DNA from: Rickettsiales bacterium
GTDB lineage: Bacteria; Pseudomonadota; Alphaproteobacteria; Rickettsiales; SXRF01
DNA: 33,071 nucleotides
Assembly: GCA_947459535.1 (NCBI GenBank)
Contig: CANHDY010000008.1
Span: 1 to 33,071, forward strand
Direction of reading: 5' to 3'
Of this stretch, positions 25,005 through 32,570 are shown one piece after another. How positions within the stretch are numbered: position 1 is the stretch's first letter; every line of letters starts with the position of its first letter. The translations under genes and the position numbers were made by a program. Below the pieces are notes generated by a model. The model saw nothing but the letters and a program-made list of their open reading frames with translations. It ran no database searches and was not told the DNA's origin.

Positions 25005-25396
25005 GATATCCTCCATGCGTCCCTGATATGCACCGGCCACCGGCGTGGCGCGATGTAAACAACATCAAAACGCATTGTATCGATGCGCCGGGAGGTTAGT
25101 CCAGCAATTTTGTGATCATTGGCAATGAGCGTTGCCATCGCGCTGGCAATGCGCGCCTGCTTGTGCGGCGTGATGGATTCCATAAGCTGCTCGCTGCGTG
25201 CGCGTGCTTTGACCTCTACCGCCACCAGCGTGCGGCCTTTCATGGCGAGAATATCAATCTCGCCGCTGCCCGCGCGGTAGCGCTCCGCCAGCACATGGTA
25301 GCCCTTCAGACGCAACAGCCATGCGGCGATTTTTTCAGCACGCAGGCCACGCTGCTGCGAGCTAGCTGGTTTTGATCTGGGAAAGCGCGAGCGCAT
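25001..25396 (-). CDS. yraN: YraN family (UPF0102) nuclease-fold protein
   Basis: 131 aa, the family's usual length. It has the Holliday-junction-resolvase-like fold signature: G..AE..AAWLL..KGY, then GSGEIDILAMKG with the conserved Glu-x-Asp, and VAVEVKARA with the E-x-K pair of PD-(D/E)xK nucleases. Its biochemical role is not established. The gene starts inside the last 35 nt of rsmI, and no later in-frame start keeps the N-terminal helix. It is followed by the BON lipoprotein gene with an ATGA overlap. Confidence 0.93.
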   Translation of the reverse strand: MRSRFPRSKPASSQQRGLRAEKIAAWLLRLKGYHVLAERYRAGSGEIDILAMKGRTLVAVEVKARARSEQLMESITPHKQARIASAMATLIANDHKIAGLTSRRIDTMRFDVVYIAPRRWPVHIRDAWRIS

Positions 25397-26216
25397 AAAT
25401 TTCTTTTTTCGAACGCCCGGTCATCTGCGCGATGAGCGCCGAGGTTTCTTTGATGCCGTGGGTGGGCAGCAGCGCGGCAATCTGCGCCGCAATCAACTCG
25501 TCAGACACGGTCTCCTCCAGCGGCGGCGCCACCACCAGCACCACCTCGCCTTTCGGCTCGCCTGCGCTTGCGTAGTGCGCAAGCAGCTCAGAAAGCGTGC
25601 CGCGCCGCGCCTCTTCAAACAGTTTGGTGATCTCGCGTACCACCGCCGCCTGACGGTTGCCAAGCACCTCGTGCATGGCGGCGAGGGTGTCCTGAAGCCG
25701 CCGGGCGGATTCAAAAAAAACAAGGCTGGACGGCACCGCCTTAAGCGCCTGCAGCTCGTGCTTTCGCGCCTGCTCTTTGGCTGGCAGAAAACCTGCAAAG
25801 AAAAATCGCTCACACGGGATGGCCGAAAGCACCAGCGCCGCCATGACACTGGAGGCACCCGGCAGAAAAGACACATGAAAGCCGCGATCCGCCGCCGCGC
25901 GTACGAGCCGGAACCCGGGGTCAGAGATGAGCGGCGTGCCCGCATCCGACACCAGCGCCACGCGCTTTCCGTCGGAAAGCAGTGCTAAAATCTCTGCTTC
26001 TTTCTTTTCATCACTGTGATCATGATAAGAAAGAGTAGGGGTGGTGATGCCGTAGCTTGAGAGCAGCTTGGAGGTCACGCGCGTGTCTTCGCAGGCAATC
26101 ATATCCACCGATTTCAGGCATTCAATTGCGCGCAGCGTGATATCGCCGAGATTGCCAATTGGCGTCGCCACCACATAAAGCCCGGGCGGTAATGTTTGAC
26201 TGGAATGTGCTTTCAC
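25362..26216 (-). CDS. rsmI: 16S rRNA (cytidine-1402 2'-O)-methyltransferase
   Basis: 284 aa from GTG 26214-26216, preceded by AAGGAAG on the minus strand. SAM-binding tetrapyrrole-methylase fold with family motifs: VVATPIGNLGDITLRAIECL near residues 15-34, ACEDTRVTSKLL, SYHDHSDEKK, ALVSDAGTPLISDPG near 88-102, and FLPGASSVMAALV. It methylates the ribose of C1402 in the decoding centre. The C-terminal tail (GRSKKEIYALALSQ) is typical. It is the first gene of a minus-strand group with yraN, the BON lipoprotein and gshB, divergent from the LpoA-like gene by a 41-bp gap. Confidence 0.97.
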   Translation of the reverse strand: MKAHSSQTLPPGLYVVATPIGNLGDITLRAIECLKSVDMIACEDTRVTSKLLSSYGITTPTLSYHDHSDEKKEAEILALLSDGKRVALVSDAGTPLISDPGFRLVRAAADRGFHVSFLPGASSVMAALVLSAIPCERFFFAGFLPAKEQARKHELQALKAVPSSLVFFESARRLQDTLAAMHEVLGNRQAAVVREITKLFEEARRGTLSELLAHYASAGEPKGEVVLVVAPPLEETVSDELIAAQIAALLPTHGIKETSALIAQMTGRSKKEIYALALSQIKTS

Positions 26217-26257
26217 ATTAGCTTCCTTTCCAGTGAATCTATAGCGCGGTTTTTTCC

Positions 26258-27496
26258 ATGATGATACGTTCTTTCTTCACGCTCGCGCTGGCTGGCCTTG
26301 TGCTTGCCTCATGCGCCGGTGCTCCCCCTGCTCAGAAACCCGCCCCCAAACAGCAAGCCGCCGCTCCTCAGCCGCCGATCATCAGCGAGGCACCTGCCAT
26401 TGCTTCCCGCGGGGTGATTCCCTCTGAGGCGCCGGTGGTGAAGGTTGCCCTGATGGTGCCGCTTTCCGGCGAATCCATGGGAGTAGGCAACGCCATGCTG
26501 GATGCCGCCACCATGGCGCTGCACCATGCCTATGGCAATGCCCCCTCAGACGCGATTAAACGCCGCGTCATCATTCTGCCCAAAGATACCGGCAACACGG
26601 CTGCGGACTCCGCGCGCGCAGCACGTCAGGCCATTGAGCAGGGCGCGACCATCATCGTCGGCCCGCTGTTCAGCCAGTCTGTCAGCGCCATCGCACCTCT
26701 GGCGGAGCAATCCGGCATCACCATGATCACCTTCTCGAATAATCAGGCCGTGGCAAGTGACGGTGTTTATACTTTCGGCTTTTTGCCGGAGCAGCAGGTG
26801 GAGCGCATGGCATCATTCATGTTTCTAAAGAACATCCAGAGAATCGCGGTGCTGGCTCCGAATGATGCATACGGCCAGAAAGTGCTCGATGTGCTCAAGG
26901 CAGAAACTAGCAGGCGGGGCATCCAGACGACACCAAATGAACTTTATGCACCAAGCCCAGCCAATATCGATGCGGCGGTGGCAAGGCTTGCCGCAGCCTA
27001 TAACGGCGTCACCGACGAACGTAAATTTCAGGCACTTTTTATCGCTGATGGCGGCGCACAGCTTAAAAACGTTCTGGCCTCGCTGAAAAAAACCAACCTT
27101 GATCTCTCCAAAATCAGGCTGATCGGCACCGGCCAGTGGGATGACCCCGAGCTACTCAAGCTACCAGAAATGCGCGGCGCATGGTTCCCCAGCGCACCAC
27201 CCCAGCCTTATCAGAATTTTGAGCGCCAGTTTGAAACGATTTATGGCTATAAACCGATACGTCTGGCAAGCCTCGCTTACGATGCGATGACACTGGTCAG
27301 CACTCTGGCGATGAGCTCCGAAGATGGCCATATTAACCGCGCGGCGCTCACCGATCCGCAAGGGCATCTGGGCGGCGCCAACAGCCTCTACCGCCTGATG
27401 CCCGATGGCACCAGCCAGCGCCCACTTGCCGTTTTAGAAATAACGGCGGATGGGTTTATGGTGATCGACCCCGCTAAGAAAAGTTTTGATCGCTAG
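26258..27496 (+). CDS. Penicillin-binding protein activator, LpoA-like lipoprotein
   Basis: 412 aa. A signal peptide ends in LVLASC with lipobox Cys19, then a Pro/Ala/Gln-rich linker (about 20-60). The rest is a type-1 periplasmic-binding (Peripla_BP_6) fold: VKVALMVPLSGESMGVGNAM, GATIIVGPLFSQSVSAIAPL, AVLAPNDAYGQKVLDVLKAE and SLAYDAMTLVSTLA. In gammaproteobacteria LpoA combines an N-terminal TPR part with this fold and activates PBP1A. Here only the C-terminal fold is present, as is common in alphaproteobacteria. Its position divergent from rsmI and yraN mirrors the E. coli rsmI-lpoA-yraN neighbourhood. The start may be ATG 26258 or 26261; no strong ribosome binding site is visible. Confidence 0.85.
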   Translation: MMIRSFFTLALAGLVLASCAGAPPAQKPAPKQQAAAPQPPIISEAPAIASRGVIPSEAPVVKVALMVPLSGESMGVGNAMLDAATMALHHAYGNAPSDAIKRRVIILPKDTGNTAADSARAARQAIEQGATIIVGPLFSQSVSAIAPLAEQSGITMITFSNNQAVASDGVYTFGFLPEQQVERMASFMFLKNIQRIAVLAPNDAYGQKVLDVLKAETSRRGIQTTPNELYAPSPANIDAAVARLAAAYNGVTDERKFQALFIADGGAQLKNVLASLKKTNLDLSKIRLIGTGQWDDPELLKLPEMRGAWFPSAPPQPYQNFERQFETIYGYKPIRLASLAYDAMTLVSTLAMSSEDGHINRAALTDPQGHLGGANSLYRLMPDGTSQRPLAVLEITADGFMVIDPAKKSFDR

Positions 27497-27498
27497 GG

Positions 27499-28701
27499 TC
27501 AGCTGCTCAAAAGCTCGGCTGTGAGGGTGGTGAGCACAAGCACGCCGCGCATCGTGGTCTGCACTCTTCCCGAAATAGGCACAAGCAGACCTTCACGCTC
27601 GTAAAGCGCACGCTTTTTGCCGTTAATGATGGAAAGAAACGGCGCATCCTCAATGCCTGCGCTCAGGCGGATTCCCATCATGAACCGCTCTTCAAGATCT
27701 GTTTCGGTATCAAGTGGCTGCCATGTTTCCATGCCATGCTCTGCGGCCTCCACCTGCGCCAGCCAGCGCTCCGGCGATTTGAGGGTGCTGGTGGCCGTTC
27801 GGTAGGCGGTGGACGGTGGACGGTGGACGAAATTATCTTTTATGTCTACTGTCCACTGTTCACTGTTCACTGGATCATGACCTGCGGTCATAATCCTGCC
27901 ATGCGCGCCCGGGCCAATGCCGGCATATTCGCCGCCCTGCCAGTAGGTCAGGTTGTGGCGGCTTTCTGCCCCCGGCCTTGCATAGTTTGATACTTCATAC
28001 GCCGAAAGGCCGCGTGCACCAGTCATCTCGGCGGTGAGCTCATAAAGACTTTTTGCCAGCTCATCCTCCGGCAGCGCAAACTGCCCTTTGGCATAGGCGG
28101 TGGCAAAGGCGGTGTTTGGCTCGATGGTCAGCTGATAGAGCGAGAGATGCTCGGTGCCAAAGCTAAGCGCCTGCGTTAACTCAGCCTGCCATGAAGCCAA
28201 GCTTTGGTTCGGCCGCGCATAAATGAGATCAAAGGAGACACGTTCAAACTGCTGCTGTGCCAGCTCAATCGCCGCGACTGCCTCGCGCGCGCTGTGGCCA
28301 CGCCCGAGAAAGCTAAGCTCCTTATCATCAAAGGACTGCACACCGATAGAAACACGATTCACCCCCGCCTGGCTGAAGGAAGCAAAGCTTCCGGTTTCGA
28401 TGGTGGTCGGGTTCGCTTCCAGCGTGATTTCGACCGGCTCCAGCGCCGGCCAGTGCTGCCTGGCACGCTGAATCAGCGCATGAACGGTCTCCGGCGGCAT
28501 GAGTGAGGGCGTGCCGCCACCAAAAAAAATGCTCGAAAGGCGGCGCTGCGGCAATTTGCCGGCCATAAAATCAAGCTCGGTCAGCAGCGCTTTTTCCCAG
28601 CGCGCCTGATCCACCCCCGCGCGCACATGGCTGTTAAAATCGCAGTACGGGCATTTGGACAGGCAAAACGGCCAGTGGATATAAAGGGCGATAGAATTCA
28701 T
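27499..28701 (-). CDS. hemW: Radical SAM protein HemW, with an in-frame repeat insertion
   Basis: 400 aa, about 20 longer than E. coli HemW. The radical SAM motif is CLSKCPYCDF (CX3CX2CxF) near residues 13-22. Phe after the third Cys instead of a fourth Cys distinguishes HemW from HemN. Also present are IFFGGGTPSLMP, EITLEANPTTIE, GVNRVSIGVQSFDD, SFDLIYARPNQ, YEVSNYARPG and YAGIGPGAHGR. HemW is thought to deliver heme to apo-proteins and is not a true coproporphyrinogen oxidase. About residues 277-301 (SEQWTVDIKDNFVHRPPS and following) come from a heptad palindrome. No Shine-Dalgarno sequence precedes ATG 28699-28701, because the leader is another heptad palindrome. The stop is 2 bp from the convergent LpoA-like gene. 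Confidence 0.95.
   Translation of the reverse strand: MNSIALYIHWPFCLSKCPYCDFNSHVRAGVDQARWEKALLTELDFMAGKLPQRRLSSIFFGGGTPSLMPPETVHALIQRARQHWPALEPVEITLEANPTTIETGSFASFSQAGVNRVSIGVQSFDDKELSFLGRGHSAREAVAAIELAQQQFERVSFDLIYARPNQSLASWQAELTQALSFGTEHLSLYQLTIEPNTAFATAYAKGQFALPEDELAKSLYELTAEMTGARGLSAYEVSNYARPGAESRHNLTYWQGGEYAGIGPGAHGRIMTAGHDPVNSEQWTVDIKDNFVHRPPSTAYRTATSTLKSPERWLAQVEAAEHGMETWQPLDTETDLEERFMMGIRLSAGIEDAPFLSIINGKKRALYEREGLLVPISGRVQTTMRGVLVLTTLTAELLSS
27801..27871. repeat. Inverted array of 7-mers inside hemW
   Basis: The left arm is four heptads: GGTAGGC, GGTGGAC, GGTGGAC, GGTGGAC (27801-27828). The right arm is GTCTACT, GTCCACT, GTTCACT, GTTCACT (27844-27871), the reverse complement in pattern with A/G changes. 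A 15-nt AT-rich loop lies between (27829-27843). The frame of hemW stays open through it. Confidence 0.85.
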
Positions 28702-28763
28702 GAGTTGCTAGTTGCTGGTTGCTGGTGCTTTCCTTTACACTAGCAACTAGCAACCAACAACTA
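28702..28763. repeat. Inverted array of 7-mers forming the hemW/orf28775 divergent leader
   Basis: Left arm 28702-28727 contains GTTGCTA, GTTGCTG, GTTGCTG. Right arm 28738-28763 is its inverted counterpart and pairs at 21 of 26 positions; the loop is CTTTCCTTTA (28728-28737). The arm starts on the base next to the hemW ATG and the structure takes up nearly all of the 73-bp gap. Neither flanking gene has a visible ribosome binding site. Confidence 0.82.
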
Positions 28764-28774
28764 ACTACTATCTG

Positions 28775-29611
28775 ATGAAACTAAACCCTAAAGAACAACA
28801 GCAGCTGACCAGCCTGATGACACGGCTGTGCGAAGAAATCCGCACCATTGAGAGCGAATATGGGCTGGTGGTGGGCGAGGGGGATTTCCGCCCGCGCATT
28901 GATTATTTCCACGATGCCGTGCAGGCGCTTTTTTCCGGCGAGGCGAGGCATCTCGAAGATGGCGGCCGGCTCGGCGTGGAGTTTCTGGCCTATGATGTGC
29001 AGTGCCTGCGCTACCTGATCACCATGCCATTATCGCCGTTTAAAGCAAAAGGCGGCATGGATTCAGCGCATAGCGAGCTGGTGGCGCTGGATCACCAGCT
29101 GGTGGCGCAGCCCAGACGCCCCGACCGCAAAACCAAAGAACGCCTGATTGAGCTTTATGAGCATTACAGCGTGCTGTTTGCCGCGCTGCTCAAACCACAA
29201 GCTGACGCAGATACACAAGAACGCACCGGCGATCTTGATGCTGATGTGCGTGAGCTGACCGCCATCACCCAGCAATGCGAAAAAGGTAATAGCAATGCAG
29301 TGGCCAACCTCGCGAACCATCTGGAAGATGAGCAGCTGCGCGCGGAGCTGATCGCGTTCATCCAAAATGGCGGCATGAAAAAACCCGAGCTGGTGAAGAA
29401 ACTCATCGCGGCCTTAAAAGCCAAAAGCAAAGCCAAGGACAAAGCCCGCGCCGGGCTCGAAAAAGCGCACATGGACTACAGCCTGATCCAGCTGGCGCTG
29501 TTTGAAAACTCCCGCGATATGCTGAAAAAAATGGCCACGCAAGGCATGAATCTAGTGGGCAGTTTTGTTGAAGCCTCCATCAGCCAGACACGCCGCGAAA
29601 TGGGGCGCTGA
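28775..29611 (+). CDS. Unrecognised soluble, mostly helical protein
   Basis: 278 aa that I do not recognise. It has no signal peptide or membrane segment. The N-terminal 130 residues contain LTRLCEEIRTIESEYG-type helices and FRPRIDYFHDAVQALF. The middle holds a charged helix and a Lys/Ala-rich, probably coiled segment (ALKAKSKAKDKARAGLEKAH, about residues 211-230). The C-terminus (DMLKKMATQGMNLVGSFVEA) is amphipathic. The open frame, codon use like the neighbours and the fitting start make it a real gene. The two-component system begins 74 bp downstream on the same strand, separated by a possible promoter, so a functional link is only a possibility. Confidence 0.75.
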   Translation: MKLNPKEQQQLTSLMTRLCEEIRTIESEYGLVVGEGDFRPRIDYFHDAVQALFSGEARHLEDGGRLGVEFLAYDVQCLRYLITMPLSPFKAKGGMDSAHSELVALDHQLVAQPRRPDRKTKERLIELYEHYSVLFAALLKPQADADTQERTGDLDADVRELTAITQQCEKGNSNAVANLANHLEDEQLRAELIAFIQNGGMKKPELVKKLIAALKAKSKAKDKARAGLEKAHMDYSLIQLALFENSRDMLKKMATQGMNLVGSFVEASISQTRREMGR

Positions 29612-29619
29612 GAAGTCAC

Positions 29620-29649
29620 TTGTATACGAACGCCTGCGGCGAGTAGAAT
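29620..29649 (+). promoter_or_regulatory. Possible sigma-70 type promoter for the two-component pair
   Basis: TTGTAT (29620-29625) and TAGAAT (29644-29649) are separated by 18 bp and lie 37 bp before the regulator ATG at 29686. Each box matches the consensus at four or five positions. This is the only gap in this part of the window with room for a promoter. Confidence 0.35.
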
Positions 29650-29685
29650 CAGCTTAATATTCATTATCATCGATGCGTTACTGCT

Positions 29686-30357
29686 ATGAAGCTCCTCATT
29701 ATTGAAGACGATCTTGAATCCGCGAAATACCTGGCCAAAGGTCTGCGCGAGCACGGCCATGTGGTGGATCACCGCGCCTCCGGCAAGGAAGGTCTGTTTA
29801 TGGCCACCACCGAACATTACGACGCGCTGATTGTCGACCGCATGGTGCCGGATGTTGACGGCATGACTGTGGTGCAGACACTGCGCGCCTCCGGTAATGA
29901 AACGCCGATTTTATTTTTAACCGCGCTGGATAAGGTTGAGGAAAAAGTAAAAGGGCTGAAAGCGGGCGCCGATGATTACCTCGCCAAACCCTATTCCTTC
30001 ACCGAGCTGATGGCGCGCCTCGAGACCATCACCCGCCGCAAAACCGGCGAGAAAGCCGTGACCAAACTTTCCTGTGGCGAGCTGGAGATGGATCTGCTCA
30101 CCCGCACCGTGCGCCGCGCTGGCAAAACCATCGACCTACAGGCGCGAGAATTTTCGCTACTCGAATATCTGATGCGCAATGCCGGTACCGTCGTCACCCG
30201 CACCATGCTGCTTGAGCATGTGTGGGATTATAATTTTGATCCGCAGACCAACGTCATCGATGTGCATATCAGCCGCCTGCGCCAGAAGGTGGATAAGGGC
30301 TTCGACAAAAGCATGATCCATACGCTCCGCGGCGCTGGCTACAAGCTGGTCGCATGA
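29686..30357 (+). CDS. OmpR/PhoB-family DNA-binding response regulator
   Basis: 223 aa. Receiver domain at residues 1-115 with the acidic pair EDD (7-9), phospho-acceptor Asp51 in ALIVDRMVPDVDG, Thr79 in FLTALD and Lys101 in LAKPYS. A winged-helix domain of the Trans_reg_C type follows (about 128-222), with LQAREFSLLEYLMRN, VVTRTMLLEHVWDYNFDP, VIDVHISRLRQKVD and HTLRGAGYKL. It binds DNA after phosphorylation by a partner kinase, almost surely the product of the next gene, whose ATG overlaps its stop (ATGA). The signal and targets cannot be inferred. The pattern resembles heavy-metal or QseB-type regulators, but this is too general for a symbol. Confidence 0.95.
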   Translation: MKLLIIEDDLESAKYLAKGLREHGHVVDHRASGKEGLFMATTEHYDALIVDRMVPDVDGMTVVQTLRASGNETPILFLTALDKVEEKVKGLKAGADDYLAKPYSFTELMARLETITRRKTGEKAVTKLSCGELEMDLLTRTVRRAGKTIDLQAREFSLLEYLMRNAGTVVTRTMLLEHVWDYNFDPQTNVIDVHISRLRQKVDKGFDKSMIHTLRGAGYKLVA

Positions 30358-31754
30358 TGTTTAGCCGGCTTGCCCGCACCATTAATAGTTTCACCTTCCG
30401 CCTCGCGCTGGTCTATGTCGGGCTGTTCAGCTTATCGGCTATTTTGCTGTTTGCCTTCATTTACACCTTTGCCATGCGCTACACCGATACAAAGGTCAGC
30501 GATGCGATAAAACTTCAATATTCCTACCTGCTAAATGAATATCGCGAAAATGGCTCGGCCGGGGTGGAACGCCGCATCCGCGAACTCATCGCGGAGGATG
30601 ACGAATCCTCGCGCATCTTCCTGCTAGTCAACCGCGAGCAGGAACGCCTCGCTGGCAACCTGAACATCTGGCCCAAAACCATCAGCAAAGAAGGTGTGTT
30701 TGAAAAAGAAGGCGAGTGGATCCGCTTTTATATCGAAAGCGCGCGCGGCATCCCAGAGGGCATTGAGGTCAAGGCACTAACTATTCCGCTATCGAAATGG
30801 CGTTTTCTGCTGATTGGCGAAACCACTCAGGCCAGCGACCGCGTCAAGCAGACCATCATCCAGACCTTCTGGGCAAGTTTACTCGTCACGCTGGTGATGG
30901 CATTCATCGGCGCGCTGATTATCACCCGCAGCGTGATTCACCGCCTGAGTATCATCAACCGCTCCGCTGCCACCATCATGCGCGGCAACCTCTCGGCTCG
31001 CATTCCTTCAGCGCGCGGTGGTGATGAGTTTGATGAGCTATCTTCCAACCTCAACCGCATGCTCGATCGCATCGAGATGCTGCTGCTGTCGCTCTCGCAG
31101 TTTTCCAGCAATATCGCACATGATTTACGCACGCCGCTGTCGCGCATCATTAACCGTCTGGATGCCGGCCTGCGCAGCATCGAACCAAGCAACCCCGCCT
31201 ACCGCTTACTCGAAAAAAACGCCCGCGAGATGGAAGGGCTGGTTAGCACCTTTAACTCTATCCTTAAAATTTCGGAGCTGGAAGCGCGGCCGGAGTCAGT
31301 GACATTTGAACCGTGCGACCTGCGCGCAGTGATCGAAAACCTCACCCTATTCTACGAACCCTATGCTGATGAAAAATCCATTCATTTCCACCTGCTGACG
31401 ATTCCAGACGGCGACTTCATCATTCAAGGCGAAAAAAATCTGCTGACACAGGCCTTCGCCAACCTGATCGATAACGCCATTAAATTCACCCCCGAGCAGG
31501 GCACCATCACCATCCAACTTGAGCGGGGCGAACATCATGCCTCGGTCACCATCGCTGATAGTGGCGCTGGTATCCCGCCGGAATATCACGACAAGGTGTT
31601 TGAAAAATTCTTCCGCCTCGAGCAAAGCCGCGCCAGCAAAGGCAATGGTCTTGGGCTTTCGCTGGTGGCCGCAATTGCCCGCATCCATAAAGCACGAATA
31701 ACCCTTGAAGATAATGAGCCGGGGCTTAGAGTGCGGATGGAATTCAGTATTTAA
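30354..31754 (+). CDS. Two-component sensor histidine kinase
   Basis: 466 aa. Membrane segments at about residues 17-41 and 170-192 flank a periplasmic sensor of about 130 residues with no recognised domain. A HAMP linker is at about 193-245. The HisKA dimerisation domain carries the phospho-acceptor His256 in SSNIAHDLRTPLSR. The catalytic ATPase domain has the N-box NLIDNAIKF (Asn374), G1 ADSGAGIP (Asp402) and G2 GNGLGLSL (430-437). It is translationally coupled to the response regulator by ATGA. The length and layout are typical of OmpR-partner kinases. Confidence 0.95.
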   Translation: MMFSRLARTINSFTFRLALVYVGLFSLSAILLFAFIYTFAMRYTDTKVSDAIKLQYSYLLNEYRENGSAGVERRIRELIAEDDESSRIFLLVNREQERLAGNLNIWPKTISKEGVFEKEGEWIRFYIESARGIPEGIEVKALTIPLSKWRFLLIGETTQASDRVKQTIIQTFWASLLVTLVMAFIGALIITRSVIHRLSIINRSAATIMRGNLSARIPSARGGDEFDELSSNLNRMLDRIEMLLLSLSQFSSNIAHDLRTPLSRIINRLDAGLRSIEPSNPAYRLLEKNAREMEGLVSTFNSILKISELEARPESVTFEPCDLRAVIENLTLFYEPYADEKSIHFHLLTIPDGDFIIQGEKNLLTQAFANLIDNAIKFTPEQGTITIQLERGEHHASVTIADSGAGIPPEYHDKVFEKFFRLEQSRASKGNGLGLSLVAAIARIHKARITLEDNEPGLRVRMEFSI

Positions 31755-31786
31755 CCCACACCCTCTCAACCAACCGCGAGGCTTTT

Positions 31787-32569
31787 ATGCTCAAAGGAAA
31801 AAACGCCATCATCACCGGCTCCACCTCCGGCATCGGCATGGGCATTGCCTACAAGCTCGCAGAAAGCGGCTGCAATGTGCTGATCAATGGTTTTGGTGAT
31901 GCCGCCGCCATCGAAGCGGAACTCAAAGATATCACCGCGAAATATGGTGTAAGAGACGCCTACTCAAGTGCTGATATGAGCAAGCCCGACCAGATCGCTG
32001 GTATGGTGAAACAGTGTGAGGACACGTTCGGAAGCTGCGATATCTTGGTCAATAACGCCGGCATTCAGTTCACCGCCAATGTCGAGGATTTTCCGCAGGA
32101 AAAATGGGACTCAATCCTCGCCATCAACCTGTCATCCGCCTTTCACGCCATCAAGGCAGCACTGCCCGGTATGAAAAGTCGCGGCTTTGGCCGGATCATC
32201 AACATCGCTTCGGCGCATGGGCTGGTGGCATCGAAACAAAAATCAGCCTATGTGGCCTCCAAGCACGGCATTGTCGGGCTCACGAAAGTGACTGCGCTGG
32301 AAACCGCGGATTTCGACATCACGGCCAACGCCATCTGCCCCGGCTGGGTGCTGACGCCGCTGGTGCAAAAACAGATCGATGACCGCGCGCGCGCGCAAGG
32401 CTGCGATGCCAAAAAAGCCGAAGCGGAACTGCTCGGCGAGAAGCAACCCAAAAAACGCTTCAACACACCGGAAGATATTGGCGCGATGGCCGTGTTCCTC
32501 TGCGGCCCCCACAGCGCCGCCATGACGGGTGAGGTAATCAGCATGGATGGCGGCTGGACAGCACAGTAG
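31787..32569 (+). CDS. 3-hydroxybutyrate dehydrogenase (SDR family)
   Basis: 260 aa, full length for this enzyme. The classical SDR motifs are GSTSGIG (11-17), NNAG (89-92) and the catalytic residues Ser142, Tyr155 and Lys159 in ASAHGLVASKQKSAYVASKHG-type sequence. The C-terminal part (NAICPGWVLTPLVQKQIDDR, then ARAQGCDAKKAEAELL and LGEKQPKKRFNTPEDIG) is characteristic of bacterial D-3-hydroxybutyrate dehydrogenases. It oxidises (R)-3-hydroxybutyrate to acetoacetate with NAD, using the monomer released from polyhydroxybutyrate. GCGAGG lies before ATG 31787. A patatin-like gene next to it is, to my knowledge, common in alphaproteobacteria; here a repeat-flanked gene separates them. Confidence 0.93.
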   Translation: MLKGKNAIITGSTSGIGMGIAYKLAESGCNVLINGFGDAAAIEAELKDITAKYGVRDAYSSADMSKPDQIAGMVKQCEDTFGSCDILVNNAGIQFTANVEDFPQEKWDSILAINLSSAFHAIKAALPGMKSRGFGRIINIASAHGLVASKQKSAYVASKHGIVGLTKVTALETADFDITANAICPGWVLTPLVQKQIDDRARAQGCDAKKAEAELLGEKQPKKRFNTPEDIGAMAVFLCGPHSAAMTGEVISMDGGWTAQ

Positions 32570-32570
32570 C

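Noticed and set aside
27801-28763. Tandem heptads considered as a CRISPR array
   Set aside because: The units are 7 bp, contiguous without spacers, and arranged as inverted arms. There are no cas genes in the window.
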